A DNA stretch of 64,000 bases from Oxynema aestuarii AP17 (GCF_012295525.1 NZ_CP051167.1:4819501-4883500); one strand, 5' to 3'. Shown: positions 25,640 to 35,741, counted from the stretch's first letter. Numbers and translations are program-made. Notes: generated by a model not told the origin, from the letters alone.

Positions 25640-26587
25640 TTATTCTTTAAACCAATGTTTAATATTTTCATATCCATATCTATTTTTATAAATGCGACAT
25701 AAAAATAGAAACTGCCATCTTTTTACTTTAATCCAATCAGACCAGTAACCCCATTGATTCTCTTTAGGTTTAGAATTCAATAAAACATCAATAAATTCTG
25801 ATTGCTGCTGAGTTAAATACTTTTTCCATTTTTCAGGTTTATCCGGAATAATCCCTATTTCTTCATCAATTTCAATAGCTGTTTTGCTATAAGAAGAATC
25901 ACGCATTCCCGGTTTTAGCATTTGCATCTCAAAATCTTCTCCCAAATATTTGCAAAGATGTCTTAGAACTCTGTCGGGAAAGTGTGTTAACTCTTCATAT
26001 TGCACCGTATAAAGGCAATGGGAATATTTTCGTGCAAAGATTGTAGAGAGTTCGTAGACACCACAGGCTAAGAAAAAATTATCCGGTAAATGAGAGCAAT
26101 AAAGGTATGAGGCGATCGCATTTTTAGGGTCTCGCTGCATATTAATGATAATTGCATTTGGAAATAATTCTAAAATAAAATCGATATAAAAAATATGACT
26201 TGGTGTTTTTTCACCCCAACGCATTTTTCCTCGGTTTTGTACGATTTTTGTAAAGAAGATTTCTGCTACATCTCGATAAGAATAATTTCCTTCAGATAAC
26301 TGGTCGATCCATTCATTTTTAAACTCAATATATTCTTTTAAATGGTAGTCAGATTGTTCTGAAAAACGATAATTTAAAAACCGTTCTACAATATCAACAG
26401 CATATCGAGAAATATCCTGCTCTAAGATTAAATTCCTATTGCCGTAAATTCTCGCAAAAAAATATGTTTCCGGCGGAATATAAATTCGTGAATGCCGATT
26501 CAAACAGTATCGCATTAAAGTCGTTCCAGATCGTGGAGTTCCAACAATAAAAATTGGTCGATCTGACTCTAAAACATCTTTATTCAT
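25640..26587 (-). CDS. Sulfotransferase family protein
   Basis: A 315-residue sulfotransferase. The 5'-phosphosulfate-binding P-loop is FIVGTPRSGTTLMRYCLNRH near residue 13, and the 3'-phosphate-binding loop is INMQRDPKNAIASYLYCS near 150-167. Such enzymes move sulfate from PAPS to a hydroxyl, here presumably on a sugar of the exported glycan. Its start overlaps the flippase stop by 8 bases (translational coupling). Length and motifs are normal, so it should be functional, unlike the copy at 20960. Confidence 0.9.
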   Translation of the reverse strand: MNKDVLESDRPIFIVGTPRSGTTLMRYCLNRHSRIYIPPETYFFARIYGNRNLILEQDISRYAVDIVERFLNYRFSEQSDYHLKEYIEFKNEWIDQLSEGNYSYRDVAEIFFTKIVQNRGKMRWGEKTPSHIFYIDFILELFPNAIIINMQRDPKNAIASYLYCSHLPDNFFLACGVYELSTIFARKYSHCLYTVQYEELTHFPDRVLRHLCKYLGEDFEMQMLKPGMRDSSYSKTAIEIDEEIGIIPDKPEKWKKYLTQQQSEFIDVLLNSKPKENQWGYWSDWIKVKRWQFLFLCRIYKNRYGYENIKHWFKE

Positions 26588-27893
26588 CGCTTTCTAAACT
26601 AGATTTAGCTTGAATCAATCGTCGAACTGAAAACAAGATCGAGCAACGAGAGAGAACCAAGGAACTAGAATTGGCGATCGCCGCCCCTTCTAACCCATAT
26701 CGAGGAATGAGCAATAAATTCATAAATACATTACATAAACTACTAAAACCATAAATAATCGCAATTGTTCTTTCATTTTCTATGGCGATCGATACTTGGC
26801 TCATCCATCCCAGAGAAGCATTCATCAATTGACCCGCAGTTAAAATTAATAATGCTGTATAGCTGATTTGAAACTCGGTACCGAAGAGTAATAAAAAATA
26901 GCGACCAAAAAAGAATAATAAAATAGCAATAGGTAAAGATAATAACAATAATAATATTGCTGTTTTTGCGATCGCCGATTCCAGTTTTTGGTAATTTTGT
27001 TTTGCAGATATACTAGAAAAGATCGGCATCAATAAAGGTCGCGCGATCGCGAGTGGTAAAGCAACTAATTCCGCACTGCGACTCGCTACGGCATAAAAAG
27101 CTACCGATTGCATTCCTAAAAATCCACCCAACATTAAAGTATCGATCCGCAAATGAACAAAATTAATAAGAGTGGCGATCGTCAAAGGAAAACCACCAGA
27201 TATCCATTCACGCCATCCGTATTCTACCTCTTTGATTTTTGACGATTTTGGAAGAACACGAATCAGCAAAAAAAAGCCAAAGAAAAAAGCACATATCGTA
27301 GAAACGACATGCAAAATTATTGCATTTTTAGCACTGAAATGAGTAGGAAATAACGATCCTAAAATGACAATAAAAATAGTGAAAAGCAACGGACGAATTA
27401 AAAGCTCGGGAAGTTGTCCGGCAACAACTTGACTTAATCCTTGCATTGCCGATTGTCTGAGGCTTGTTAATGCTGTAAATGGAATAGAAATAGCGGCAAT
27501 TGATAAGATAGAATAGATCGATTCATTCGCAACCATCCCAAAATACCAAGCTGCGATCGCCACCACGCTACTTAATGCCACAGAAACCAGCAAAACTACG
27601 CGATTTAACCGCAATAAAAATCCTCTAATGAAATCCCACTGCGATCGCGTTCGATAAATAGCAATTTCGCGCACAATAATGAGTGGCAATCCTAAAACAG
27701 AGATAATATTGAGTAATCCCAACCAGGCGATCGTGTAAGCATAATTTCCATATTCGCTGCTTTTTAAATAGCGTGTCAGTAAAACATTTGTTGCAAAAGA
27801 TAGAAACAGATAAATAACTTTTAAACCCAAGGTTCCGGCTAAACTTTGGATCTGAAAACGATAAGATGTCAATTTAAACTTTAGACCGAACAA
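26580..27893 (-). CDS. Wzx-type flippase (polysaccharide/oligosaccharide exporter, MOP superfamily)
   Basis: A 437-residue membrane protein with 12-14 predicted helices. The N-terminus LAGTLGLKVIYLFLSFATNV followed by TRYLKSSEYGNYAYTIAWLG is the typical first repeat of Wzx/RfbX proteins. They flip undecaprenyl-linked units across the inner membrane. It is the only Wzx seen in the window and is coupled to the sulfotransferase at 25640 by an 8-base overlap. Co-location with polymerase-like genes supports a Wzx/Wzy route. Confidence 0.92.
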   Translation of the reverse strand: MFGLKFKLTSYRFQIQSLAGTLGLKVIYLFLSFATNVLLTRYLKSSEYGNYAYTIAWLGLLNIISVLGLPLIIVREIAIYRTRSQWDFIRGFLLRLNRVVLLVSVALSSVVAIAAWYFGMVANESIYSILSIAAISIPFTALTSLRQSAMQGLSQVVAGQLPELLIRPLLFTIFIVILGSLFPTHFSAKNAIILHVVSTICAFFFGFFLLIRVLPKSSKIKEVEYGWREWISGGFPLTIATLINFVHLRIDTLMLGGFLGMQSVAFYAVASRSAELVALPLAIARPLLMPIFSSISAKQNYQKLESAIAKTAILLLLLSLPIAILLFFFGRYFLLLFGTEFQISYTALLILTAGQLMNASLGWMSQVSIAIENERTIAIIYGFSSLCNVFMNLLLIPRYGLEGAAIANSSSLVLSRCSILFSVRRLIQAKSSLESDE

Positions 27894-27903
27894 CCGTATT
27901 TAC

Positions 27904-28698
27904 CTAATTTTTATACTGACGACTCCAGCGATCGCGGACCCTCGCAATTTCTGTTGGCGAATAAAAATGTTGAAAATAGCGAGATTCGCACATTTCCTCG
28001 ATATAGCTTTCTGGAAGTTTTACGAATTGCTTGAATCTCTCGTAAGTTTTTCCATAGATTTTCCGAGATCCAATATTGTGATTAATAATTTTAAACCCTC
28101 TATCTAAATTAAGAAAAGATGCAAGATAACGAGCTTTAACTGTATTATTTAATTCTGACTTTAAAATCAGTAAATCAAAATTATCTTTCTGGAATCGAGC
28201 TACCCCACGATCGCGTGGAAAAGGAACTTGGTAAACATCAATACCGAGATAATTAAAAATCTGGTAATCGAACCAATTCAAAACATTGTGATGAAAATTT
28301 CTCCTCAAAAAAAGATCGGTCAGTTCGGGTACACTTAACCGATCTGCACCAAAAGGTTTTCCGGTATGCTGTCGGTAATTTTGAAAGAAAGAGGAAATAT
28401 TTTTAGCGATCGGTTCGCGCACCAGCGTGATAATTTTAATCGGTCGATCTTGTTGCAAAAGTTTTTCCTGCAAAATCCGCGATCGATAGGTTCCATCATC
28501 GATAAAATGAACGGCAAAGACTGTCCCCAATTGAGGAATAGACTTCGTTAGCGATCGCGCGATCGAGGTCGTTCCCACCTTCCCCATCGTCCAAATTAAA
28601 ATCGGCGTGCTAAAGCGCACGACCCACTTCACCCGACGTTCAAACACAAAGCGATCGATCGATTCCTGAAGCTGTTCGGAACCCGTATAAGCGAGCAT
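27904..28698 (-). CDS. Capsule-synthesis/sulfotransferase-like protein
   Basis: A 264-residue protein. The P-loop region ILIWTMGKVGTTSIARSL (about 34-51) and the loop IITLVREPIAKNISSFFQNY (about 88-108) correspond to the 5'- and 3'-phosphate-binding parts of the sulfotransferase fold. This divergent group is annotated as putative capsular polysaccharide synthesis protein. A C-terminal PTEIARVRDRW is also typical. The likely role is sulfation of the glycan, but the divergent P-loop makes this less certain than for the other sulfotransferases. It lies 10 bases upstream of the flippase. Confidence 0.75.
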   Translation of the reverse strand: MLAYTGSEQLQESIDRFVFERRVKWVVRFSTPILIWTMGKVGTTSIARSLTKSIPQLGTVFAVHFIDDGTYRSRILQEKLLQQDRPIKIITLVREPIAKNISSFFQNYRQHTGKPFGADRLSVPELTDLFLRRNFHHNVLNWFDYQIFNYLGIDVYQVPFPRDRGVARFQKDNFDLLILKSELNNTVKARYLASFLNLDRGFKIINHNIGSRKIYGKTYERFKQFVKLPESYIEEMCESRYFQHFYSPTEIARVRDRWSRQYKN

Positions 28699-29240
28699 AA
28701 AAAACCTGAGTTGTTCGACAAAAAGATGAGCGATCGACCTTCTAGAAGAGGCGATCGCTCAAAACCTAATCAATCTTTCTATTCAATTATGCACAATCCG
28801 GATTTAGTCATAGTTCTGACAAGATTAGCAATTGTTTATTTTCTGGCGATCGCCCACTATTCAAGCCAATTGAAGTTGGCTCTCATTCCCTAAAAATGCT
28901 GAATTTTCGACATTTGAACAAACAAAATAGCTAAAAAAATCCGTAGTATCCACAGCACGGTAGTCAAGATACAGATTGACTCCTCTAGAATTCCTATCAT
29001 ATTAAAAATGCAATAGGGAGCGATCGAACGGGTAGCTATCCAGTGGAAAACTGAATTTTTCTGGCTTGTGAGGAATTTGGGTATTGCGAATCCTTCGTCT
29101 TCTATTTCTCGACCAAGGGTCGCGATCTCTTGGTAGTAAGATGGATGGTAATAGCTAAGTCTGAGCCTCAGTGTAATAATGCTGAGTAGTAGCAGGATGA
29201 GAGTAGATCCGGTCAAATCGACCTAATCTTGTCTATCTCA
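28699..29240. other. Intergenic region, no gene assigned
   Basis: 542 bases. A 108-codon minus-strand frame (28890-29216) encodes a hydrophobic peptide of no known family and lacks a ribosome site, so I did not call it. A weak hairpin (AGCCAA, six bases, TTGGCT) lies at about 28865-28882. The region separates two parts of the glycan locus. Confidence 0.45.
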
Positions 29241-30455
29241 CTAAAGAGAAAAAACTTCATTGGATTGAGTTAAGTCTTCTGGTAAAGGTTTTCCTTCAAT
29301 AATAGTTTGGTAAACGTCGATGAGTTTTTTAGCTGCTCGTTCCCAGGTATAGTTTGCAAAAATAAAATCACGAGCGCGATCTCCCATTTCTTTTGCTTTT
29401 GGAGGATCGCTTAAGCACTCAATTAAAGCATCAGCTATAGCATCTGTATTAATATCCACAACATGAGCCGCTTTAGCCGTTGCAGCCTCCGGAAAATTGC
29501 AACCTGTCGTAATAATGCAAGGTAGTCCTGAAGCCATACCTTCTAATACGGACATACTGAAACCTTCCGAGTATGAAGGTGCAACATACAAACTTGCTGC
29601 CGCCAAAGCAGCATATTTCAATTGACCTGTCAGCATACCCGTAAAGGTGACAGCATCCAGACATCCTGAGTTTGCAAAGTAGTTATGAGCTTTAGACATA
29701 AATCCGATACTGTCTGGCCCAGCTACGATTAAATGAGTTTGAGGAAACTGTTTATGGGCTTTTGCAAATGCAGGGGCAAGTAAGTCTAGCCCTTTTTTAG
29801 GATCGATCCGACCTAAGAATAAAATCAACGTTTTATTTATTGTATTGGGAAAGTGTTGGTAAAAAACATCTGGTTTTATCGGTGTCTCAAATTCTCGTCT
29901 ATGAATCCCATTGGGTATAACTATAGAGTGTTTGATCCCCAGTAAATTGAGTTGTTTTGATTCAGAACTTGCTAGAGTCTGAATTAATCTTGCTTTTTTG
30001 AGAGCTGGCTTTTCAAAAAATAAATAATACAGCTTTTTTTTCCAAGCTTTATAAGACATAGCCCAAGGCTCCAGCATACCATGAGGTGTCACTAGGTAAG
30101 GAATTTTAACAAATTGACAGATCCAGTGAATGAATAAAATTTGCGGAGCGAATACTGTATTTGTATGAACTAACTTGTATTCATTGATATGCTGGAAGAT
30201 CCATTTAAGTAATGAAAAACTAATAATAAAATCATATTTATGGAAACAAGAAAAATATTTAATTTTATAATTGCTTTCATGAATCCATTCTTCTAAAATT
30301 ACATCTAATTTTCCGGATCCATTAGCATTTGTCGTGATTATATCGACAGTGACTTTTTCAAAATTATTTACTGTTTTTACTAATTCTATAAAAGCCTTAT
30401 AAGTCCCCCCATAAACTGAGCCGAGGTATGGGGCAACCATTAAAATTTTTACCAT
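29241..30455 (-). CDS. Glycosyltransferase, GT4 family (paralogue of 19752-20954)
   Basis: A 404-residue GT-B enzyme. The ATG at 30455 (MVKILMVAPYLGSVYGG) is chosen because it matches the family start; an upstream start adds 18 unrelated residues. Motifs include LFLGRIDPKKGLDLL, VAGPDSIGFM and E-x7-E at Glu297/Glu305 in SEGFSMSVLEGMASGLPC. These positions are the same as in the paralogue at 19752, and most of the C-terminal domain is alike (GMLTGQLKYAALAAASLYVA against GMLQGELKYAALAATDLYIS). The two copies bracket the Wzx/Wzy-sulfotransferase block. AT-rich compared with the paralogue. Confidence 0.93.
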   Translation of the reverse strand: MVKILMVAPYLGSVYGGTYKAFIELVKTVNNFEKVTVDIITTNANGSGKLDVILEEWIHESNYKIKYFSCFHKYDFIISFSLLKWIFQHINEYKLVHTNTVFAPQILFIHWICQFVKIPYLVTPHGMLEPWAMSYKAWKKKLYYLFFEKPALKKARLIQTLASSESKQLNLLGIKHSIVIPNGIHRREFETPIKPDVFYQHFPNTINKTLILFLGRIDPKKGLDLLAPAFAKAHKQFPQTHLIVAGPDSIGFMSKAHNYFANSGCLDAVTFTGMLTGQLKYAALAAASLYVAPSYSEGFSMSVLEGMASGLPCIITTGCNFPEAATAKAAHVVDINTDAIADALIECLSDPPKAKEMGDRARDFIFANYTWERAAKKLIDVYQTIIEGKPLPEDLTQSNEVFSL

Positions 30456-31108
30456 GGATTTAGTAGGGTATAAGATTGAAATATTGAATCCTTCATTGAG
30501 ACAAATCAAGTCTAAATAGCTGCGACATTCAGTAAGCTTTCAACCACGACAAACCAACTCTAAAATAGGATCTTATAATACAGAATAGCTACACTTTAAT
30601 TCCTCTAAATTTTTATGATAATACAATTTTAATTCTCTTCTTCCATCAGTCTGACACCTATTTTTTTGTGTTTGAATGTTGTTAATTACGATTTGCTATT
30701 AATTTAACATCTGTTTTCTTCAATATTTACGATCGCATTTAAATTCAAACTAATTTTCTAATTTAGAGCTATCCTGCCATTTTTAAATTTCCAGTTCAAT
30801 TCAATCTTTATATTATAAAAATTTTCAACAATGCACATGCTAAGTTTGTTATCCGAGACATACCCATCAAAACCATAAAGTTTTGCTTGCCAAACAGATA
30901 CTGAATAACATACTCCAACTAGGTACTTTTTTCGATAAAATTATATACGAGCAGTTAATCTGCAATCCGGAAACTACACACAGGATTTATGAAGCATGAA
31001 ATTTTTAAACTGAATGGCCTAAAAATTCCAGTGAATCATGTCAATAATACGATCCAGAACTATAATTGCCCAATCAGGCTATTCTTTGATAATTCATATT
31101 AACAACAG
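30456..31108. other. Long AT-rich intergenic region
   Basis: About 650 bases with no recognisable gene. Two short coding-like pieces are visible: a plus-strand frame 30989-31102 (37 residues, starting MKHEIFKLNGLKIP, with AGGA 5 bases upstream) and an open minus-strand stretch of about 59 codons ending at 30758. Neither matches a family I know. They could be debris of a lost gene, or chance. The region is a natural site for the promoter of the 29241 gene. Confidence 0.4.
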
Positions 31109-32290
31109 TTACTTGGCTGTTATGGCAGCATCAATGGCATTTAAAAAACCCTCCGCAAACCTTTGCGGGCTATAAGTAGCCACAATCTTCTGGCTATATT
31201 GTCCCATTTTAATTCGGGAATCTGAATCTAGCTGATGGATGTCTAACAAGGCACGAGTCATGTCTTGTTGACTTTTTGGATTGAATCGTCGGCCATTCTC
31301 AGGATCGCGAACCAGCTCGTGACAAGCCCCTACTGTTTGGCTACATAAAATTGGTAGTCCAGCAGCACAAGCCTCATTTACAACTAACCCCCATTGCTCT
31401 TGCAACGCAGGATGTACAAAAGCATTAGCAAGACCATACCAATCTCTTATTTCTTGATAGGTGATAAAACCAGGTAAATGCACGCAATCCTTGAGTCCTT
31501 TTTCGAGAATGACATGGCGGATAGATATTTCTTCTTGTCCACTGCCGCAAATGACGAGATTCCATGCCTGCTCATCTCCAACTTGCTGTCGATAAGCAGC
31601 AAACGCTTCGACCAGTCCTAATACATTTTTGCGTTCGATCAACCGAGTGACAGTGAGAAAATAAGGACGTCTCGGAATGGCTGGCTGCCTTTTTCTAGTA
31701 AGACTTGGTGCTTGCCTAGCAGTTTCAGCACCCTGCTTAAAATAATTATTGTCAACCGCATCGTAGCCGAAAAAAATGTACTGGGAGGGAAAGCCTAGCT
31801 TCACGAGGTAATCGCGATGTAGTTCTCCACCGACAAGAGCAGCATCATACTTTCTGACATACTGCCAGAATTTTATTTGTTCTTTCCACCACTGCCGTTT
31901 TTCATCATCCCATTTACTCTCACTCATCAGAATCGTTGGAATACGGTAGCGTTGACACCAAGCTAATGCTGCACGCGATACTGGAAAGCCCCATCCAGGG
32001 ATGGCAACAAGATCTGGTTGTAGAAGATCGAGACAACCAGGAACTAAAGGGGCTGGTGCCGCAGAAAAGCGACCGCGATCTACAGAAGCTGGAGTCGTAG
32101 CAACAGGTAATAGCGTCTTGAGTGGAAATGCAATTTCTTGTTTCACATCACCCCAAGGATGGTCTCGGGTATTGTCTGTCACCTGAATGGCACTCAAACG
32201 CCAACCTTTTGCCTGACATGCAGCACAGGCAGCACGTAGCCTCGCAGCATGATAGCCTCCAATATTGTAGAAAATAACAACAATATGCAT
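31109..32290 (-). CDS. Glycosyltransferase, GT4 family
   Basis: A 393-residue GT-B enzyme. N-terminus MHIVVIFYNIGGYHAARLRA; C-terminal domain with YFLTVTRLIERKNVLGLVEA, VICGSGQEE and HPALQEQWGLVVNEACAAGL (E-x7-E as EQWGLVVNE), followed by PILCSQTVGACHELV. It would transfer one sugar to the repeat unit at the inner face of the membrane. It is followed on the minus strand by a long gap, so it may end a transcription unit beginning near 35.7 kb. Confidence 0.92.
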   Translation of the reverse strand: MHIVVIFYNIGGYHAARLRAACAACQAKGWRLSAIQVTDNTRDHPWGDVKQEIAFPLKTLLPVATTPASVDRGRFSAAPAPLVPGCLDLLQPDLVAIPGWGFPVSRAALAWCQRYRIPTILMSESKWDDEKRQWWKEQIKFWQYVRKYDAALVGGELHRDYLVKLGFPSQYIFFGYDAVDNNYFKQGAETARQAPSLTRKRQPAIPRRPYFLTVTRLIERKNVLGLVEAFAAYRQQVGDEQAWNLVICGSGQEEISIRHVILEKGLKDCVHLPGFITYQEIRDWYGLANAFVHPALQEQWGLVVNEACAAGLPILCSQTVGACHELVRDPENGRRFNPKSQQDMTRALLDIHQLDSDSRIKMGQYSQKIVATYSPQRFAEGFLNAIDAAITAK

Positions 32291-32337
32291 AGCTAGCTTA
32301 ATTCAACTCAAGTAACGCCTAAAGTAATAAATATACT

Positions 32338-33681
32338 TTAGAAGGAAGGGTGTTCTTGTCGGGGCATATGAGTTGAAGAATGAATATGACCCGATGGAAG
32401 AGGTGATTTTAATTTAAAGTTTTCTCGTTGAAACCAAAGTAATAAGAAACATGGCCAAAAAGCCATACCAAACCAGGCATAAATTCCGGGTAAATCTCCA
32501 CCACGCAGGAGAGGGATTAGACAGGCGCAGAGGATGGCGCGGACGAGAATGCCTGCGAAGGCTTGCAGCTCGTTACTATAACGGACGATATTGGCGAAAA
32601 CTGTTCCGTAGAGGATTGAGCCAACGAGAATACCAATTAGCCCTCCTTCGCCGTAGAGCGATCCAAATAATGATTGTGAAATCCCTAAGGTTCCCTTTCC
32701 ATTATTGATAGTAATGCCCAGTTTATTCAGGTAGCCTCCCACGGGTTTTTCAGGCCACAACGATCGAGGAATCGGGCGCATCAGAATCTCTAGATGCTCC
32801 ATGCCTAAAGAGAAGTCTAAACGGTGAGGATAAACTTGCTGCATGAGTACGAAGCCATCGAGCATATTGGCATCTTCGGCACTGAAAGCGCGTTCTATGG
32901 CAGCTTGCTTTAGGGTGTCGTTGGCTAAGTTGGCATTACGCATAGCACCAGCGAAGGCAAATAGAGTAAGACTCATGATGGTAATCATGCTGAAAATTAT
33001 CAGGCGACTTTTTGGTCGATAGGATGAGGATAAGATGATACCTCCAGCGATGAGCCATGCTAGAAATTTAAAGCGGCTGCTAGGACCGTAAGTCAGATAT
33101 GCAACACCGCTTAGGATCGTGAGGGCAGCAATTTTATGCCGCAGTAAGGGCAAGCCACCAAATTTCCACAGGCAAAAAATCAGTGCAGCTACTCCCACTA
33201 AAAGCATGGGAAATAAGTATAAGTAAGCACTCACTCCAAATGCCAGGGAACTACCCCCGCGTACTTGTGCAATAACGCGGGAGCGAACGACTACGACTAT
33301 GGGCAGACACAGCAAGCCGAGGAAAAGGATTTTAGGCCGCAGCCATTGGAATAGGGTCCGATCGCCTATCGGGACTACAATTGGCAAAACCGTCCTCTGT
33401 CGCAACATATAAGTTACTAATAGGCAGATTTCCCCAAAGACAATATAAGCTAAGGCAATAACAGCCTTATCTTCCGTAATTGGAGAAAAACCAAGATTTC
33501 CAATATTCACCCACCTGTCTAGACCACTGGTAACGACCCAATATCTATAGGAGGAAATGTAAAAAATAAAGCTGCCGATCAGTAACGGGATTTCGTCATT
33601 GCGTCGCAAGAACCAAATTCCGCTCACAACCAGCAGGGCTATTTGAGTAAAGAGTAACTCCGGGTATTCAAATAGGGGCAT
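32338..33681 (-). CDS. Second polymerase-like (Wzy-type) multi-pass membrane protein
   Basis: A 447-residue protein with about 10-11 hydrophobic segments (first near 10-25; last group near 345-425). A long loop (about 235-345) holds PIPRSLWPEKPVGGYLN and NGKGTLGISQSLFGSLYGEG, features seen in oligosaccharide repeat-unit polymerases of cyanobacteria. It overlaps the glycosyltransferase at 33668 by 14 bases. With the gene at 23956 this makes two polymerase-like proteins for a single visible flippase. The assignment is by topology and neighbours. Confidence 0.75.
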   Translation of the reverse strand: MPLFEYPELLFTQIALLVVSGIWFLRRNDEIPLLIGSFIFYISSYRYWVVTSGLDRWVNIGNLGFSPITEDKAVIALAYIVFGEICLLVTYMLRQRTVLPIVVPIGDRTLFQWLRPKILFLGLLCLPIVVVVRSRVIAQVRGGSSLAFGVSAYLYLFPMLLVGVAALIFCLWKFGGLPLLRHKIAALTILSGVAYLTYGPSSRFKFLAWLIAGGIILSSSYRPKSRLIIFSMITIMSLTLFAFAGAMRNANLANDTLKQAAIERAFSAEDANMLDGFVLMQQVYPHRLDFSLGMEHLEILMRPIPRSLWPEKPVGGYLNKLGITINNGKGTLGISQSLFGSLYGEGGLIGILVGSILYGTVFANIVRYSNELQAFAGILVRAILCACLIPLLRGGDLPGIYAWFGMAFWPCFLLLWFQRENFKLKSPLPSGHIHSSTHMPRQEHPSF

Positions 33682-34897
33682 GGGGTACGCTTTGGAGATG
33701 GTGCTGCAATTGCGACAGGCTGAAACAAGTAGTATTGGTGGATTGTTGGGAAAACATTTCTAGTTGATGGGGATGGTTGAGACAAAATAACAGAGCATCG
33801 GCGATCGCTTCTCCTGTAACCTCTTGTAAAGTCAACCCATTTACTCGATCTTTCACGACTTCACCACAAAATCTGGACGCAACAACTGGCAGTTTCCAAG
33901 CCTGGGCTTCAAGTTGAGTTAGTCCAAAACCATCTGAAAGGGTTGGAAACACGAAAATGTCTGCCTTTTGGTAGTATTCAACTACGGCACTGCGAGGAAC
34001 GGTACCAATCCATTGCACCCGTTCCTGTTCGGGTTGGGATCTGGCGATGCCTGGGGAACCGACTAGCCAGAATTCTATAGGCTGGTCGCGCAGTAGTTTG
34101 GCCGCTTCTAGCAGTGCAGCGATACCCTTGCGCAAAATTACTTGACCGAGAAACAGCACTCTTAGTCGGCGTTCGACGGAGAAAGCCGGAGGGTAAGTTC
34201 GTACGAAGTCACGGGCTTGTTCGGGGGGTTCGTAGGCAAGGGGAACAACATCAATTTTGTTGGCAGGGATACTCGCTTGCTGTAAGGCTTGACTTGACCA
34301 GGGCGAATTCACCACAATACGATCGGCCAGTGAACATTCTTCCCGCCAACTGTCCCAGTAGTGGGGTGGTGCAGGTTGCCAGATAGATTGATAGTGAGGA
34401 TATCTCGAATGTTCCTCTAGAACCAATTTTTCCTCAACGGGTCCGGGATCGATTTGTCCTAAAATAGTGTGCCAGCCTCTAGACTTGGCGTAGCGGAATA
34501 GTTCTAAGGCGGCGTAACTGTAAGCAAACAGGGTGGGGCGACAGTTAAGTTGAGGGGTGAGGGTCTTGAGACACTGGACTGCCTGTTCTTGGAACCAGTA
34601 GTTACGGGCGATAATGCGTTCCCATCCAGTTGTTTTTTGGATGCGTTGAACCAGTTCAAAGCGAATCAACGAACTCGTGAAGGCGTGGATAGAGGCTGGG
34701 GTTAAGTCTGGGTGGAATCGTTCCCGTAGATTAGCTAAGAGAGATTTTGGTAGGTGATTTAGGGGAGACTGAGGTAAGACCCAGGCATCTGTTATTAGGT
34801 GGGCAAGTTGGTCAGATTGGTGTAATGCCCTTGGAATAGCGTAATGTTCGCGAGCGCCGAGTTGACAGCAGATCCAGGATGAAAAATTTTCAGGCAT
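33668..34897 (-). CDS. Glycosyltransferase, GT4 family
   Basis: A 409-residue GT-B enzyme. The C-terminal half carries LRVLFLGQVILRKGIAALLE, FWLVGSPGIA, and FPTLSDGFGLTQLEAQAWKL with PVVASRFCGEVV. The first acidic residue of E-x7-E is Asp (DGFGLTQLE), an accepted variant. N-terminal residues 1-60 (AREHYAIPRALHQSDQL) resemble the cyanobacterial family that acts early in exopolysaccharide clusters. It lies 6 bases after the methyltransferase at 34904 and overlaps the polymerase-like gene, so the three are coupled. Confidence 0.9.
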   Translation of the reverse strand: MPENFSSWICCQLGAREHYAIPRALHQSDQLAHLITDAWVLPQSPLNHLPKSLLANLRERFHPDLTPASIHAFTSSLIRFELVQRIQKTTGWERIIARNYWFQEQAVQCLKTLTPQLNCRPTLFAYSYAALELFRYAKSRGWHTILGQIDPGPVEEKLVLEEHSRYPHYQSIWQPAPPHYWDSWREECSLADRIVVNSPWSSQALQQASIPANKIDVVPLAYEPPEQARDFVRTYPPAFSVERRLRVLFLGQVILRKGIAALLEAAKLLRDQPIEFWLVGSPGIARSQPEQERVQWIGTVPRSAVVEYYQKADIFVFPTLSDGFGLTQLEAQAWKLPVVASRFCGEVVKDRVNGLTLQEVTGEAIADALLFCLNHPHQLEMFSQQSTNTTCFSLSQLQHHLQSVPHAPI

Positions 34898-34903
34898 TCA
34901 CCC

Positions 34904-35683
34904 TCAAGCCTCCGTCTCATTAGGCTTATGAGCTTCTAGGCAAATAGAAAATTCTGGCCAATGAAGGAGCTTCGTCACTACAGGATCTACTAGAGGGGGC
35001 AAACCACGCAGAGGAAGGATGAAACTCCATCCCAACAAGGGATGAATCTTGGAAAAAAAGCGAAAAAAGAATGTAGTTTTTTGACTAAAAAATCCGCTGC
35101 AAAAAGAAATAGAATCCACGACAAAACCAGCTTCTTTGCATAAATTTATTAAACTTGCTTCAGTATATCCTTTTCTAACGTGCCATCCTGTTTCTACAGT
35201 AGGAAACGGCCCCTTATCCATTGCAGTGATTGGTTTATAGTCATAATTGGGAGTTGTGAGCAGAAGACGACCACCTGGTTTCAAACAGTTAGCAATATCT
35301 CTCATGAGTTTGCGATCGTCAAGAATGTGTTCAATCACCTCCAAAGAGATGGCAAGATCAAACTGTGCAATCAGGTCTTGTCGGCGATCGAGTTTGCGAA
35401 CATCCAACACTTCAAAATTTGCAGACTTTGCCCCACAGAGCAAAGCACGCTGCTTAGCTACTGATTGATTTCTCTCGTCCCAACTCAAGCCCAAGGCTTC
35501 ATAACCTAACAAAGCAGCACCAATCGTGAAGGCACCTGTACCACAACCTATATCAATAAGTTTATCAGAAGTAGAAGTTTGTGGTAACCGTTCTTTTAAC
35601 CAAAGCCAGCGATCTAATACAAGTGTATCCCCATGAATAAGGGTTGCAGGAAAACCTAAGATTTTAACTAATGCAGATTTCAT
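34904..35683 (-). CDS. Class I SAM-dependent methyltransferase
   Basis: A 259-residue methyltransferase. The ATG at 35683 (MKSALVKILGF) is preferred because GGAG lies 9 bases upstream of it; an ATG at 35698 would add five residues. Motif I is LIDIGCGTGAFTIGAALLGY, then EALGLSWDERN, FDLAISLEVIEHILDD, and LKPGGRLLLTTPNYDY. The C-terminal region has a hydrophobic stretch (about 205-235) that may contact membranes. It lies 6 bases from the next gene. It probably methylates a sugar of the glycan. Upstream of it are the two gene remnants at 35742-36137. Confidence 0.88.
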   Translation of the reverse strand: MKSALVKILGFPATLIHGDTLVLDRWLWLKERLPQTSTSDKLIDIGCGTGAFTIGAALLGYEALGLSWDERNQSVAKQRALLCGAKSANFEVLDVRKLDRRQDLIAQFDLAISLEVIEHILDDRKLMRDIANCLKPGGRLLLTTPNYDYKPITAMDKGPFPTVETGWHVRKGYTEASLINLCKEAGFVVDSISFCSGFFSQKTTFFFRFFSKIHPLLGWSFILPLRGLPPLVDPVVTKLLHWPEFSICLEAHKPNETEA

Positions 35684-35741
35684 AAAATTCCACTCCATAA
35701 AAAATTGTGATACTTAGGACTGATTGCTGAAAAAAGCGTCC

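Noticed and set aside
28890-29216. 108-residue hydrophobic minus-strand open frame
   Set aside because: No ribosome site, no recognisable family, and no support from neighbours; kept only as a note in the intergenic entry.
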